Shown: positions 46,233-57,548 of the stretch, one piece after another
Position numbering within the stretch: position 1 is the stretch's first letter
Layout: every line of letters starts with the position of its first letter
Origin: Bettongia penicillata ogilbyi
Taxonomy: Eukaryota > Chordata > Mammalia > Diprotodontia > Potoroidae
Direction of reading: 5' to 3'
DNA length: 64,000 bases
NCBI GenBank assembly: GCA_023548195.1
Contig: JAJHZJ010000699.1
Location: 3,629,175-3,693,174, forward strand
Notes under the pieces: generated by a model
Database searches by the model: none
What the model was told of the DNA's origin: nothing
Seen by the model: only the letters and a program-made list of their open reading frames with translations
Translations under genes and position numbers: made by a program

Positions 46233-47554
46233 ATTATTTAAAATGTTCTTTATACTTCATGATTATATTCTGGGCTTATAGAAAAGGGAAACTCTCTTAC
46301 CCTTCCCTTACATTGATGACATTCTAGACTTTGAGGAAATCAGCTCAAGTGGAAAAGGAACTCCTTCCTTAATACATCAGATTTTTTTGAAGCATTATCC
46401 TAAAAAGTGAATTTTTGGACTAGAGTGAGAGCTTTCTAGGGAAAAAATGGAAAGTATTTTGGTAGAAATTAGTTTTAGATCAGGATTCTTAAATCGTATA
46501 CTAAAATAAGCTAAAAAATACGTAATTTAAGTATAAAAAGGTTACATTACTGTATTTAAAGAAAATAAAGGAGAAATTACAAGGCACACTGAAGAAGAGG
46601 TGAGGTATGCAGGTCAAGCCACTACTGATCATCATTTTCCCTAGGATCCTGATGCAGCAACCCAAGACCCTGAACCCAAGGGCTTTGAAATAGTAATGCC
46701 TCTCAAAACATCAGACCTACTTCTAGCCCATTTCCCATAGCTATCACTGAGGGGAGAAATCACTGGAGGAGCCCACTTTCCTTACACCACTAGCAACAAT
46801 GGTTGACCAGTTTTGCCTCCAAGAGACATGTAAGCACAAGAGCCCTGAGAGTAACAGTACCCTCCTCTCCTACCTCACCCTGTCCAGCTTCCATCCCTGC
46901 CCTCACAGTCATCATCATCAAGGAAAGTGGTTCCTGTGGAGAAAGGGCTAGCCATCTCCACTGACTACCAACTGCCACTCATAAGACAGGCTAGCTAGCC
47001 TAGCTGAAGTAGAAAGTTACTCTTAGGGAGTGACATAAGGCAGCATGTGCCAGGAAGGTCAAATCACCACCACCACCATTGTGACCATCTCTTCTCAGAC
47101 ACAAATAAAGACAGCACAGGACCACAAAACTAAGAAAACATACTGAACAGCTTCCAGTCCAGTGTCCCCAGCCAACATCCTGAGAAGCAGACTCTGTGGA
47201 GATGCAGACTCGTGACTGTTCCTGCAGGAGATACTGACACAACTATTGAAGACCCAGAAAATACAATTTTTGCCATTGAAGTCCTTAACACTGTCAAGTG
47301 GTACCAATATCATAAATTGATAAGATTTGATCAGTGGAAATGGCACAAAGGTAGAAATTAGTTTGCTTCTCTACCTTAAGGATCATGGGACTTTTCTATC
47401 TCTTGCAACTGAAACTTTGCAAATATTTTGTCTCTCCCATTTCTTTTCTACTTATATAAACACTATATACTTAATAAAGTCTTTTTTATTCAAATGATGG
47501 GAATACTTTTACAACTATGATTAGAGGAAGAATTCATAACTATGCAAGAGATAC
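46233..47554. other. Unassigned; possible small retropseudogene
   Basis: No secure gene is present. A short plus-strand frame at about 47,226-47,362 has an EVLNTVKWY text discussed as a finding. A GGTGGTG/CCACCA-rich patch lies at 47,068-47,080. Confidence 0.35.
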
Positions 47555-48440
47555 AGGTGATCATAAGACAAAACATAGCACTTTGATGCATAAAGTTTTT
47601 GTATGAACAAAATCAAGGCAGAGTGTGATGAGAAAGTATTAAAAAAATTCTTTGCAATAAATATTACAGATAGAAACCAGAAATAAAGATAAGGGAAAAT
47701 GACAAGTAGACAGATTAAAAGTAGTCTAATGTGAACAAAGTTTTACAAACTAGAAATACAACCTATGAATAACCACATGAAAATGTTTCTGTCAGTAAGA
47801 GAAAAAACAAATTAAAGCAACTCTAAACCTCACTCTCTGCAAATTGGCAAAAGAAGAGGAAATCAGGGTTGGAAGACATATGAGAAGACAGACCTACTAG
47901 TAATAGTTAAAGCTCAAAACTGGTCCAACTGTTTTGGGAAACAATTTGTAATTATGTAGTAAAAGTAATTAAACTGTTCATACCTTTCAACCCTGGGATT
48001 TTATAGTCATATAACCCAAGGAGATCAAAGGAGAAAGCCAATATATACTAAAATATTAATAAAAACACTTTTTATGTTTGTTAAGGCTACCCATCAATTG
48101 GGCACTAGGTAAGTAAACTGTTATGTGAATATGTGGAATATTAGGAATGAATGATAAGTAGGAATTAAACATGGCAAGGTTTTTCTAAGAACTGATGCAG
48201 GGTGATACAGGCAGAACACTGTACTTCTATACAAGATACACAATAACGACAAGTGACAAGATCACTCAGAGAAAGACAAACTCTGAATAACTGAAAAACC
48301 AGTACTAATGTTCATGGAGAAGAAATGAAATACATCTTTCTCTTCTCAGTAGGAAAGGCATTAAAAGAAGGGGATATCAGATTTTTAGATCTGTCTTTTG
48401 GCTTTGTTTTGATTTAAAGGAGAGAAGATGTGTTACAATT
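47555..48440 (+). mobile_element. Old L1 3' portion
   Basis: The text follows the L1 3' region order: 'AAAGTTTTTGTATGAACAAA' near 47,592, 'AACAAATTAAAGCAACTCTAA' near 47,808, 'TCCAACTGTTTTGGGAAACAA' near 47,922 and 'ACCCATCAATTGGGCACTAGG' near 48,089, ending near 'TTTTGATTTAAAGGAGAGAAG'. It is diverged and 5'-truncated. Confidence 0.75.
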
Positions 48441-48594
48441 GCAAGGATGCCAGGGAAATATCCAGAAATAACTGTGATATAAAAGCAAAAGGCATTATTA
48501 AGAAAACCTATTTTTATAAAGTGAAATAAGAGGAAATGGCAATTTATGAGTCATCATTGATTCACTGAATAAAAATCTGAATTTCATTTCTTTT

Positions 48595-48606
48595 AGAAAA
48601 GGTCTC
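48595..48606. repeat. Left target-site duplication of half-L1 copy C
   Basis: AGAAAAGGTCTC is found at 48,595-48,606 and again, without mismatch, at 51,394-51,405. The first copy is directly followed by the 5' end of the element. Confidence 0.92.
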
Positions 48607-51393
48607 AGGGGGAGGAGCCAAGAGGGCAGAGTAGAAAGACACACATACTCCTAACCCACAGCCCAAAAAATACCTGTAAAGAGGAACTCTCAACAAATTC
48701 TGGAGCAGTGGAAGCCACACGACAACAGAGTGGAGATTTCTGTTCCAGAGAGCCCTGAAAAACTGACAACAAAGGTCTGTCACCCACCGGACCCAGAGCA
48801 GAGCCCAGACCTGCCTTGGCCACGCAGCACCAATAGGAGCAGATCCAAGCAGGTTTCAGGAACAGAATCTCCAGCAGCCATGCAGGTCCCTCCACCCACA
48901 GGCACCAAAGGTCAGTGAGAGGGCCTTTTCAGCTTGCCAAGAAGGGAGCAGGGTGTCTCCATAACTCAGGCCCCCTAGGGAGGCAGCAGACAGGAGCTCC
49001 CAAAGCAGACAGGAGCTCGGATCCATTGTTGAAGGTCTCCACATAAACACCCTGAGGGAACTAAGCTCCATGTGGCGGCCCTGCCCCCACCTGAGCACCT
49101 GAACTTAATCTCACGTTGAATAGCAGCCTCGCCTGGCTGAAGCCCTAAGGCTGGGAAGCAGCATTTGAATCTCAGCCCCAAGCACTAGCTGGGTGGATGT
49201 GGAGGTGAGGTGGGTGTGGAGAGGAAACTCAGAAGTCTAGTGACTGGCTGGGAAAATGCCCAGAAAAGAGAAAAAAAATAAGACCACAGAAGGTACTTTC
49301 TTGGTGAACAGATATCTCCTCCCTTCCTTTCTGATGAGGAAGAACAATGCTTATCAGCAGGGAAAGACATAGAAGTCAAGGCTTCTGTATCCCAAATATC
49401 CAAAATAAATATTCAAGGGTCTCAGGCCATGGAAAAGCTCAAAAAGGATTTTGAAAAGCAAGTTAGACAGGTGGAGGAAAAACTGGGAAGAGAAATGAGA
49501 GAGATGCAAGAAAAGCATGAAAAACAGGTCAACACCTTGCTAAAGGAGACCCCAAAAAATGTGGAAGAAAATAACACCTTGAAAAATAGGCTCACTCAAT
49601 TGGCAAAAGAGGTTCAAAAAGCAAATGAGGAGAAGAATGATTTAAAAAGCAGAATTAGCCAAATGGAAAAGGATATCCAAAAGCTCACTGAAGAAAATAG
49701 TTCTTTAAAAATTAGAATGGAACAGATGGAAGCTAATGACTTTCTGAGAAACCAAGAAATCACAAAACAAAACCAAAAGAATGAAAAAATGGAAGAGAAT
49801 GTGAAATATCTCATGGGAAAAACAACTGACCTGAAAAATAGATCCAGGAGAGACAATTTAAAAATTATGGGATTACCTGAAAGTCATGATCAAAAGAAGA
49901 GCCTAGACATCATCTTTCATGAAATTATCAAGGAAAACTGCCCTGATATTCTAGAACCAGAGGGCAAAGTAAATATTGAAAGAATCCACCAATCACCATT
50001 AGAAAGAGATCCAAAAAGAGAAACTCCTAGGAACATTGTGGCCAAATTCCAGAGTTCCTTGGTCAAGGAGGAAATATTGCAAACAGCTAGAAAGAAACAA
50101 TTCAAGTGTTGTGGAAATACAATCAGGATAACACAAGATCTAGCAGCTTCTACATTAAGGGATCAAAGGGTGTGGAATAGGATATTCCAGAAGTCAAAGG
50201 AACTAGGACTAAAACCAAGAATCACCTACCCAGCAAAACTGAGTATAATCCTTCATGGGGAAAAAATGGTCTTTCAATGAAATAGAGGACTTTCAAGCAT
50301 TCTTGATGAAAAGACCAGAGCTCGAAAGAAAATTTGACTTTCAAACACAAGAATCAAGGGAAGCATGAAAAGGTAAACAGCAAAGAGAAGGCACAAGGGA
50401 CTTACCAAAGGTGAACTGTTTACATTCTTACATGGAAAGACAATATTTGTAACTCTTGAAACTTTTCAGTATCTGGGTAGTTGGTGGGACCACACACACA
50501 CACATACACACACAGACACACACACACACACACACACAAACACGTGCACACACACACGCAGACGAAGAGCACAGAATGAATTGAATAGGATGGGATCATA
50601 TCTTAAAAAAATGAAGTTAAGTGGTGAGAGAGAAATGTATTGGGAGGAAAGAGGGAGAAATGGAATGGGGCAAATTATCTATCATAGAAGAGGCAGACAG
50701 GAAACTTTTTAGTGGAGGGAAAAAGAGGGGAGGTGAGAGAAAAACATGAAGCTTACTCTCATCACATTCGACTAAAGGAAGGAATAAAATGCACACTCAT
50801 TTTGGTATGAAAACCTATCTTACAATACAGGAAAGTAGGGGAGAAGGGGATAAGCAGGGTGGGGGAGATGATGGAAGGGAGGGCAATGGGAGGAGGGAGC
50901 AATTTGAAGTCAACACTCTTGGGGAGGGACAGGATCAAAAGACAGAATAGAAACAATGGGGGGCAGGATAGGATGGAGGGAAATATAGTTAGTCTTACAC
51001 AACACGACTATTATGGAAGTCATTTGCAAAACTACACAGATATGGCCTATATTGAATTGCCTGCCTTCCCAAAGGAATTGAGTGGGGAGGGAGGGATGGG
51101 GAGAAGTAGGAACTCAAAGTTTTAGGAACAACTGTTGAGTATTGTTCTTGCTACTAGGCAATAAGAAATCCAGGTAATGGGGAACAGAAAGTCATCTGGC
51201 CCTACAGGACAAAAGAGAAGATGGGGACAAGGGAAGGGAGGGATGATAGAAGAGAGGGCAGATTGGTGATAGGGAAAATTAGACTGCTGGGTGTATTGGG
51301 GTGGGGGGAGGGGACAAATGGGGAGAAAATTTGGAACCCAAAATTTTGTGAAAATGAATGTAAAAAGTTAAATAAATAAATTTAAAAAAGAAA
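48607..51393 (+). mobile_element. Half-L1 copy C, full length with perfect TSD
   Basis: The element is 2,787 bp between exact 12-bp duplications. Order: AGGGGGAGGAGCCAAGAGGG start, 5'UTR, ORF1 from ATG 49,256, stop at 50,366-50,368, CA-rich microsatellite at 50,492-50,566, purine-rich 3'UTR and A-rich tail at 51,370-51,393. There is no ORF2. The intact duplications show that this ORF2-less form was itself the transposing unit rather than a later deletion product. It lies just upstream of a CR1-type LINE. Confidence 0.93.
49256..50368 (+). pseudogene. L1 ORF1p, two frameshifts (half-L1 copy C)
   Basis: The start ATG 49,256 (MPRKEKKNKT) aligns with copies A and B. A one-base deletion near 49,291 (GAAGGTACTT against GAACGTTACTT) shifts the head. 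The frame from 49,429 is open for 283 codons through coiled coil and RRM (RRDNLKIMGLPES). One extra base near 50,252 (TTCATGGGGAAA against TTCAGGGGAAA) then leads to a stop at 50,278. The final codons, in the original frame, end as QTQESREA-stop, a longer C-terminus than in A and B. The protein would be non-functional as it stands. Confidence 0.85.
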
Positions 51394-51405
51394 AGAAAAG
51401 GTCTC
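51394..51405. repeat. Right target-site duplication of half-L1 copy C
   Basis: This AGAAAAGGTCTC matches 48,595-48,606 exactly and follows the A-rich tail. Confidence 0.92.
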
Positions 51406-51409
51406 TTGA

Positions 51410-52680
51410 CTGGTAGGTAACTAGAATACGGACAGAATATACCTATATTTCAACAAGGCCTTTGACAATCTGTGCAGAAGACAGCTATTTTTGTTGTTTT
51501 AATTAGGTGGATTCAGAAGAACTGGACCCAAAGAACTGTAATTCTTTATTTATACCAAATGGTATTATATTTGTACAATTTTTGCCACTAAAGTCCTAAT
51601 AGAGGACTTCTATTGGGGATATGGATGCAGAGATATACTTTTCAAATTGGCAGATGACAAATAAGTAGACACTGGCATAATTATAAGGGTCCAATAATGT
51701 TTCAATATATAAGAATGAAGGGTCAAACAGAACTAAATGACATTTAGACAAATGTAGCACTTGAATTAAAGAAAAAACCTGCCTAATATATAATGGAGAT
51801 ATAGCCAGGTGACAGTTTATGTAAGAAAGATTTTAATGAACGAACAAAGATCAAGGGATCAAATGTGACTTAGTAACTAGAAAAGCTTACATAACTGAAG
51901 GCTGTGCTAACCAAAAACACAATGTATAGAATATAGAAGCTACAACCTACACAGCACATAGATTGAGCGGCAGGCTTAGAATCAGGAAGACTTGAGTTTA
52001 AATCCAACTTCAATCCAAATCACTTCACAGCTGTGTGATCCTGGGCAAGTCACTTAACCCTGTTTGCCTCAGTTTCCTCATCTGTAAAAATGAGCTGGAG
52101 AAGGAAATGACAAACCAGTCTAGTATCTTTGCCAAGAAAATCCCAAATGGGGCATAAAAAGTCAGATTGTGATTCCCATTATACTTTACCCTGGGCAAAC
52201 CCAAACTCTTGACAAAAAGTTGCAGGTGCCCCATTTTAGCAAACAATTCCAAGTGCATCTATGATGGTGAGTACACTCAAAGTCATGCCACAAGAGCATC
52301 ACTTGAAGAAACTGATTTTGTCTATAAGAAACTTGAGGAAACAAGGCTACTTGCTGCCTTTAAATATTTGAAGTGCTGTCCTATCAAAGAAAGATTAAAT
52401 ATGTTTTGTTTTGCCCTAGAAGTTGAAATAGGTCTGAAGGGTGGAGGCAGGCCACCTTCAATTCAATACAAGGAAAAACTAACACTTAGAAAGGCTTAAA
52501 AATGGAATGAATTGTACCTTGGGAATCAGTGGGCTGTGCATCACTGGGGGTCTTCCATCACATTACCTCACATCATAAATAAGCCTACAAAGATGGGATG
52601 CTGGTTCAGGAACAGCTGGGCTGGATGACCTCTACAGTTTCTTGAGTTGTTTTTTTATGACCATCTCCATCTTTTTCCTA
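51410..52680 (+). mobile_element. CR1-type LINE remnant with reverse transcriptase trace
   Basis: One frame at about 51,445-51,475 reads a YFNKAFDN-like block, and at 51,634-51,668 FKLADDK-stop-VDTGI, the catalytic aspartate pair of CR1-group LINEs. After a SINE (51,950-52,170) the 3' part continues with 'GCTGCCTTTAAATATTTGAA' near 52,353, 'GGGCTGTGCATCACTGGGGG' near 52,531 and 'GGGCTGGATGACCTCTACAG' near 52,617, the usual CR1 3' order. It is full of stops and is an ancient copy. Confidence 0.65.
51950..52170 (+). mobile_element. Marsupial CORE-SINE inside CR1-type LINE
   Basis: The head is partly lost ('GATTGAGCGGCAGGCTTAGA'). The core 'CAGCTGTGTGATCCTGGGCA' and 3' half 'GAGCTGGAGAAGGAAATGAC ... 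CCAAATGGGGCATAAAAAGTC' are clear. Confidence 0.9.
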
Positions 52681-52869
52681 CACATAAACTAAAGCCCAGC
52701 CTTTAAACAATAACATTAATCTTCCTGCGCTCCTCAGGTAGGATGCGATCCACAGACAGCATGCTTAGTGAGGGATAACTTGCTTAGATTGGTCTGTTAC
52801 CCTGAAAGGGGAAAAGGTAACAGGAAAGATTTGACAGAGTAGGGAGGAGGCAGAGAGAAGAATCACACA
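52681..52869. other. Unassigned spacer
   Basis: Nothing recognised. Confidence 0.4.
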
Positions 52870-53035
52870 ATTTTAGAAATGGAAGTTTCTCTTCCAAGCC
52901 CCATATTTTTATACATCAGATAATAGTCCAAACGAGTTAGTACCTTGCCCAAGATCACTAGTAAGTTAGAATTCAGGAATTCTAGTGCCCAGCCCAGCGC
53001 TCTCTCTACTATTCCTGCTGCCTCTTTGTACAAAC
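52870..53035 (-). repeat. MIR3-like SINE fragment
   Basis: The text 'ACCTTGCCCAAGATCACTAG', 'AGAATTCAGGAATTCTAGTG' and 'CCAGCGCTCTCTCTACTATT' is the reversed ending of MIR-type elements. Orientation is uncertain. Confidence 0.55.
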
Positions 53036-53539
53036 TAGATACCAATGCTTGGTCCCATGAGGAGGTCTTCAAAGGAAATAAACAAGCTAAGTGTTTGGAT
53101 TTCTTACAACATTAGAAGTAGCCATAGCAAAGACAAGTACAGAGAGGATCTTTTAGAGTGGGACTGCTTAGCCTGGAGTCCACTGACATTTTGGATAGAT
53201 TTCAGAGGTCATAAGGTCATGGACTGAAAAAGCAGTCTATCTTTATTTTCCCTAACCTCTTGAAATTTAGCATTTCCTTCAATTGTTTAAAAACATTCTG
53301 AGGAGAGACCAAAATGACACTCAGAAAGGTCAAGAATTCTGCTCTAAGGGCTCGACACACACTAAGATCTTAATAAAATGTTTCTTGCCTTGCTCTAGAG
53401 CACATCCTGGAAATCATTTTTTGAAGACGCAGTGATAGATTTGGACCAATCCACATACATGTGTGGAATGAGTGAATTTAGTTATTTCAGTCCAGTACGA
53501 AACTCTCAAAGTAATTTTTAAAAATTCTTGGAATTTAAA
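53036..53539. other. Unassigned intergenic sequence
   Basis: No recognised gene or repeat between the SINE and the likely end of the FSD1L 3'UTR. Confidence 0.4.
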
Positions 53540-55656
53540 CTTGTAAATAAACAAACTGCTGCTTCTCATTTTTATTTTTTTTCTAAAAATCAAATGAACA
53601 GTTATTTACAGCTGTGCAATTTCAAATAAAAATTTTCCTACTTTGGTCAAAAGCTCTGAGTTTAAGAACATCTACACAGTTCACACATACAAAGGTTTGA
53701 GAGACTCAATCTGTAATCATCAATACATGATACTTCAGCAATTTTACTGTACAACAATCTACACACCACCACACATTTTTTAAGCTTAGTCTAAGTTATA
53801 AAGTGCTATTATCAGATAAAAGGAAGCAAATGCTACTGAATTTCTTCCAGGTCAAGGCATACTGAACAATAAATTCTATTTTTAAAAACACTTTAATCTG
53901 AGTTTTCAGTTTAAAACTGGAATCATAAGCTGAGGAATTATTCTGTTAGAAGAGCCAAAAAAGCATTGTAATGTCATCCATCTCAACTATGGAATAAACC
54001 TCTAGTATCCATAATTACCTAATCCTAATAAAGAAGTAACAATTATTTATCGAAATCAGATAATAAAGGTGACAGGCAGCATGGCACAGTAGATAAAGAG
54101 CCAATCTTCGAAGCCAGGAAAAACTAGGTTCAATTCCTGACTCTGACTCTTTTTGGCTGTGTGACCCTGGGCAAGTCACTTAACTTCTTGGGACTCTAGA
54201 CATCTAACTCTCATAAGACTGGAAGTTGCAGGGAAGATACCCACTTACAATGGTCAAGGGAGCTTTTATACCTGGGGATTCCCTACATTAATGAAATCAA
54301 AGGTCCAATTCCTACATCTGTATCATCTCTATAATGTAGATACATCCTTTAAAATTGAACATGAAGTTCAGGCATACAACAGTTTTGTGGTCTAAACATT
54401 CTACTTATGATTAATTTCCTCCAACTATTAATAAAAGTGCATTGATACAGTAAATATGCTATATTTAGTTGTGATTCCAAACATTTGCTTCTGCTTGCTT
54501 ACTCTGCAAAAGGTTTATTATCCACATCAAGTAACAACACACAGAAAATGCCAAACAATTAGACCATCAGTTATTATTATGTTTTAGACTATTTTTAACA
54601 TTTTAAAAGATAAACTTACAAAAAGCACTTGTGCATGAATTTTTCAAACATAAACCAGCAAAAATTGAAATGTAATAGTAAATGAAATTAAATGTTCAAA
54701 ATATCATAAAGGAAAAACAGCAAATATTTCATTTAAATATCAGTGCACTTGAAACTAAAATTTCCTAAAACTATTTATTGAAGACAAATTTAGCCTCTTC
54801 ATCCCAAGTTTACGTTTGAAGAATATAAATTAGAGCTATTTTAAATTATTCTGAAAGATTACAGACTGAAAAACATCCATCTTTGAATTAATTTTAATAT
54901 GCCCAATGAGAAACCAAGTTTATTACAGTTCCGTATGTGAGTGTGTTTAGGAAACAACTGCTTCTATTTCCAGGGGTGGAGGTACAGGTGGGGGAAGCCT
55001 TTAGAATATTATTATTTTATATGTAATATAGTGGATTTGATTTTCCAAAAAAAAATCAGCTATAGTAAGTATGCTATCATATATTATTAATAGCTTGAAA
55101 AACATTTTAAAATTCTTTTTTTCCTGTTTGAGTATGTTGTCATCATTTTCACTTTCCTTGCTTATTATCTGTCCGTAAATTTTACTTTCCTATTAAAAAC
55201 AAATACAAGACACACTGTTTAACACTTATTTCTCTCCATAAATTATTTTTTTAAAATAATCTTTCTTAGGACACAGACATGATTTAAAATAGGAAAAGCA
55301 AACATTAAGCATTCCATAAAATGGGATCTCTTTTGAACAGGTGAAAACTGACAGCTGACAAATTACATATTTCCAACTCACAGAGACACTCATCAAAGAA
55401 AATTCAGTTGCTAACCAACTAGTTCAGCAGTAACTTGAGGGAAAACATGCCCTTAACTCCATCACAAAGAAATGTAGAATAACTAAGATAGAAGAAAAAA
55501 CTTTTGGTTTTTTTCTGTGTTTTAAGGAAAACACACATACACACAAACAGGCAGGGCAAAAGCACTTAGGAGATCTGTAATTAGTTCTGAATGCTAATGC
55601 TAAGGCATCCTTCTGCTCCCATTTCTCATCCCAAGCAGCATCAGGAGATCTTTGCG
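53540..55656 (-). other. FSD1L: Likely FSD1L 3'UTR (extent inferred)
   Basis: This AT-rich stretch directly follows the FSD1L stop codon on the minus strand and is nearly free of old repeats, as a long 3'UTR would be. Candidate AATAAA signals on the minus strand lie at 54,779-54,774, 54,518-54,513 and, most distal, 53,576-53,571. Which is used cannot be told from sequence. One antisense SINE sits at 54,071-54,335. Confidence 0.45.
54071..54335 (+). mobile_element. tRNA-headed SINE, distinct 3' end
   Basis: The head 'AGGCAGCATGGCACAGTAGA' and core 'CTGTGTGACCCTGGGCAAGT' are followed by an unusual 3' half ('GGAAGTTGCAGGGAAGATAC', 'CAATGAAATCAAAGGTCC'-like). This differs from the 3' half of the other CORE-SINEs here. 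It lies antisense in the likely FSD1L 3'UTR. Confidence 0.75.
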
Positions 55657-56011
55657 CTACATGTCATCTTGGTACTCCAGATACTTGGCCGTGATGGGCT
55701 CTTCAAGCTGAATTCCTCCACTTCCCATTAACGCAAATGCAGGATACATCATCCCTGAGCAGTCCACTTGACGCTCATATAGGCATTTCATGTGAACGGC
55801 ATCATAGAATGCAACTCTGCCTTTATCATAGTCCAGGAAAATTCCTATACATGTTGGCATGGGAAGAACTCTATTTTCAGGTTCACTGGAAGAAGTAGGT
55901 GACTTGGGAACAAAAAATTTCTTCATGCCTACAGTAACTAATGTAAAGGGCTGTGCTGAGTCAAAGCAGGTATCTTCACTTCCACTGTCATGACCACTAT
56001 CTTGTTCATAT
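55657..56011 (-). CDS. FSD1L: FSD1L terminal coding exon (SPRY C-terminal half)
   Basis: The exon encodes 117 residues plus the stop (TAG, 55,659-55,657). It starts one base before TAT GAA CAA; the acceptor is TTTTAG/A, with a pyrimidine-rich tract upstream. The first half is an acidic linker (YEQDSGHDSGSEDTCF). The second half completes the B30.2/SPRY fold: GIFLDYDKGRVAFYD, CLYERQVD and YPAFALMGSGGIQL. It ends at KYLEYQDDM. The SPRY domain is a protein-interaction module; FSD1-family proteins are coiled-coil, FN3 and SPRY proteins linked to microtubules and centrosomes through the FSD1 paralog. FSD1L is chosen over FSD1 from recalled C-terminal text, so the paralog call is a little less certain than the family. 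Confidence 0.85.
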
Positions 56012-56219
56012 CTAAAATGAGAAAAAGACTGTAATACACAAATTATAATAAGCAATTTTATCTGTACCGTAAGATCTAGTGTATTTTCACATACACATTT
56101 AAATATCACACTCTGGTCTAAACAAACCTCTGTTCTGAAGTACAGCTAAACATTTAGAATTTTTAAAAAGGTACTGAACAAACAGAATAATTAATATAAA
56201 AGGTAACAGGCAAGCAAGT

Positions 56220-56345
56220 TAATAACAGCTTACGTTTGTATAGTGTTTTAATGTTTACAAAGCACTTTGATCCTAACAGTCCTTACTTGCCTTAATAACT
56301 GTCATAGCTGGGGTTTGAACCCTGATCCCTTCAGATTAACCTCCC
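56220..56345 (+). repeat. MIR-family SINE fragment
   Basis: 'AACAGCTTACGTTTGTATAG', 'TGTTTACAAAGCACTTTGAT' and 'GGGGTTTGAACCCTGATCCC' are typical MIR-related text. Confidence 0.6.
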
Positions 56346-56682
56346 CAATAAGCCACACTTAGACATCTACCAAGAAAACCATTTGGGACAAAAGAAGCAT
56401 TTACAACGGTGTTCAAAATCAACCATGTCTCTATCATTGTCTGCATTTCCACCACTGTTCCTGTATGTTCTAGGCATACCTCCATTAGCACTACATTCTT
56501 GTCTCACTTTTTCCTATAATAATTTCTCCTCTTTTACCAAGAAATACATAGTTTACCTCTTAAGAATTTTGAGATTAAAGGAAAGATATTACCATCCTTC
56601 ATTGAAAAGCATGAAAATCTTTACTACCCTTTGTTTCTTTTGAGGAAAAGAGAAGATGATATGATTCTATTTAAATTAATGA

Positions 56683-56962
56683 GGCAGGTAGGTGGCACAG
56701 TGGGTAGAGCACTGGGCTTGGAATCAGAGCTCATCTCCATGAGTTCAAATCCAGCCTCAGACACTCACTAGCTGTGCGACTCTGGGCAAGTCACTTAACC
56801 CTATTCCTTGCCTGTAAAATGAGCTGGAGGAGAAAATGGCCTCTGTTTCCTCAACTACAAAAGGATCTGGAGAAGGAAATGGCAAACCACTCCAGTATCT
56901 TTGCCAAGGAAATCCCAAATAGGGTCACAAAGAGTAGGACACAACTAAAATTATGAACAGAA
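56683..56962 (+). mobile_element. Marsupial CORE-SINE, near full length
   Basis: tRNA-like head 'GCAGGTAGGTGGCACAGTGG', core 'CACTAGCTGTGCGACTCTGG', and a complete 3' half 'GGAGAAGGAAATGGCAAACC' to 'AGGGTCACAAAGAGTAGGAC'. It carries a partial internal duplication (two GAGCTGGAG/ATCTGGAGAAGG blocks). It lies antisense in an FSD1L intron. Confidence 0.92.
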
Positions 56963-57299
56963 ATGTAAATTAACAGGCCAAGGTAAACTCTTGGGCATGG
57001 ATTTTTTTTAATGTGGAAAAATCAGCAACCTTCCTTTGTTAATTCCCAGGGTCAGAACAGAATTCTCTTGTTTGGGGTTGTACCATGCACAAGGGCTATA
57101 TATCTAGACTACTTCCACCTGTTCTCATATGATGTAACTGCAATTACAACTGAGTAAATGACACTGGTCACCTCCTTTCTAAGGAGATTTACAAGATTTA
57201 GGAATAGAAAGAAAACCCTAGTTTGGATCATATGTCCATCATATTAAAGGGAAGTTCTTTTAAAAAGTTGTGTTCACCACAGGAAAGTATATGTTCCTA

Positions 57300-57548
57300 T
57301 AATTATTGTAAGGTGATTTTCAGTCATGTCCTAACTCCATTTGGGGTTTTCTTGGTAAATATACTGAAGTTGTTTGCCATTTCCTTCAAGTCATTTTACA
57401 GATGAGGAAAACAGAGGCAAACAGCGTTAAGTGAATTGCTCAAGATGACACAACCATTAAGCATGTAAGGATAGATTTGAACTCTGAAAGGTGAGTCTTC
57501 CTGACTCCAGGGCTGACACTTTATCTACTGTGTCACCTAGCTACCCTG
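57300..57548 (-). mobile_element. Marsupial CORE-SINE
   Basis: On the minus strand: head 'GGTAGCTAGGTGACACAGTA' at 57,545, core box 'AAATGACTTGAAGGAAATGG' and tail near 57,310. It is in the same orientation as FSD1L, about 150 bases downstream of the exon ending at 57,705. Confidence 0.9.

Noticed and set aside
56683..56760. tRNA-like A and B boxes in SINE heads
   Set aside because: These are tRNA-derived heads of CORE-SINEs without an intact cloverleaf or anticodon arm, so no tRNA gene was called.
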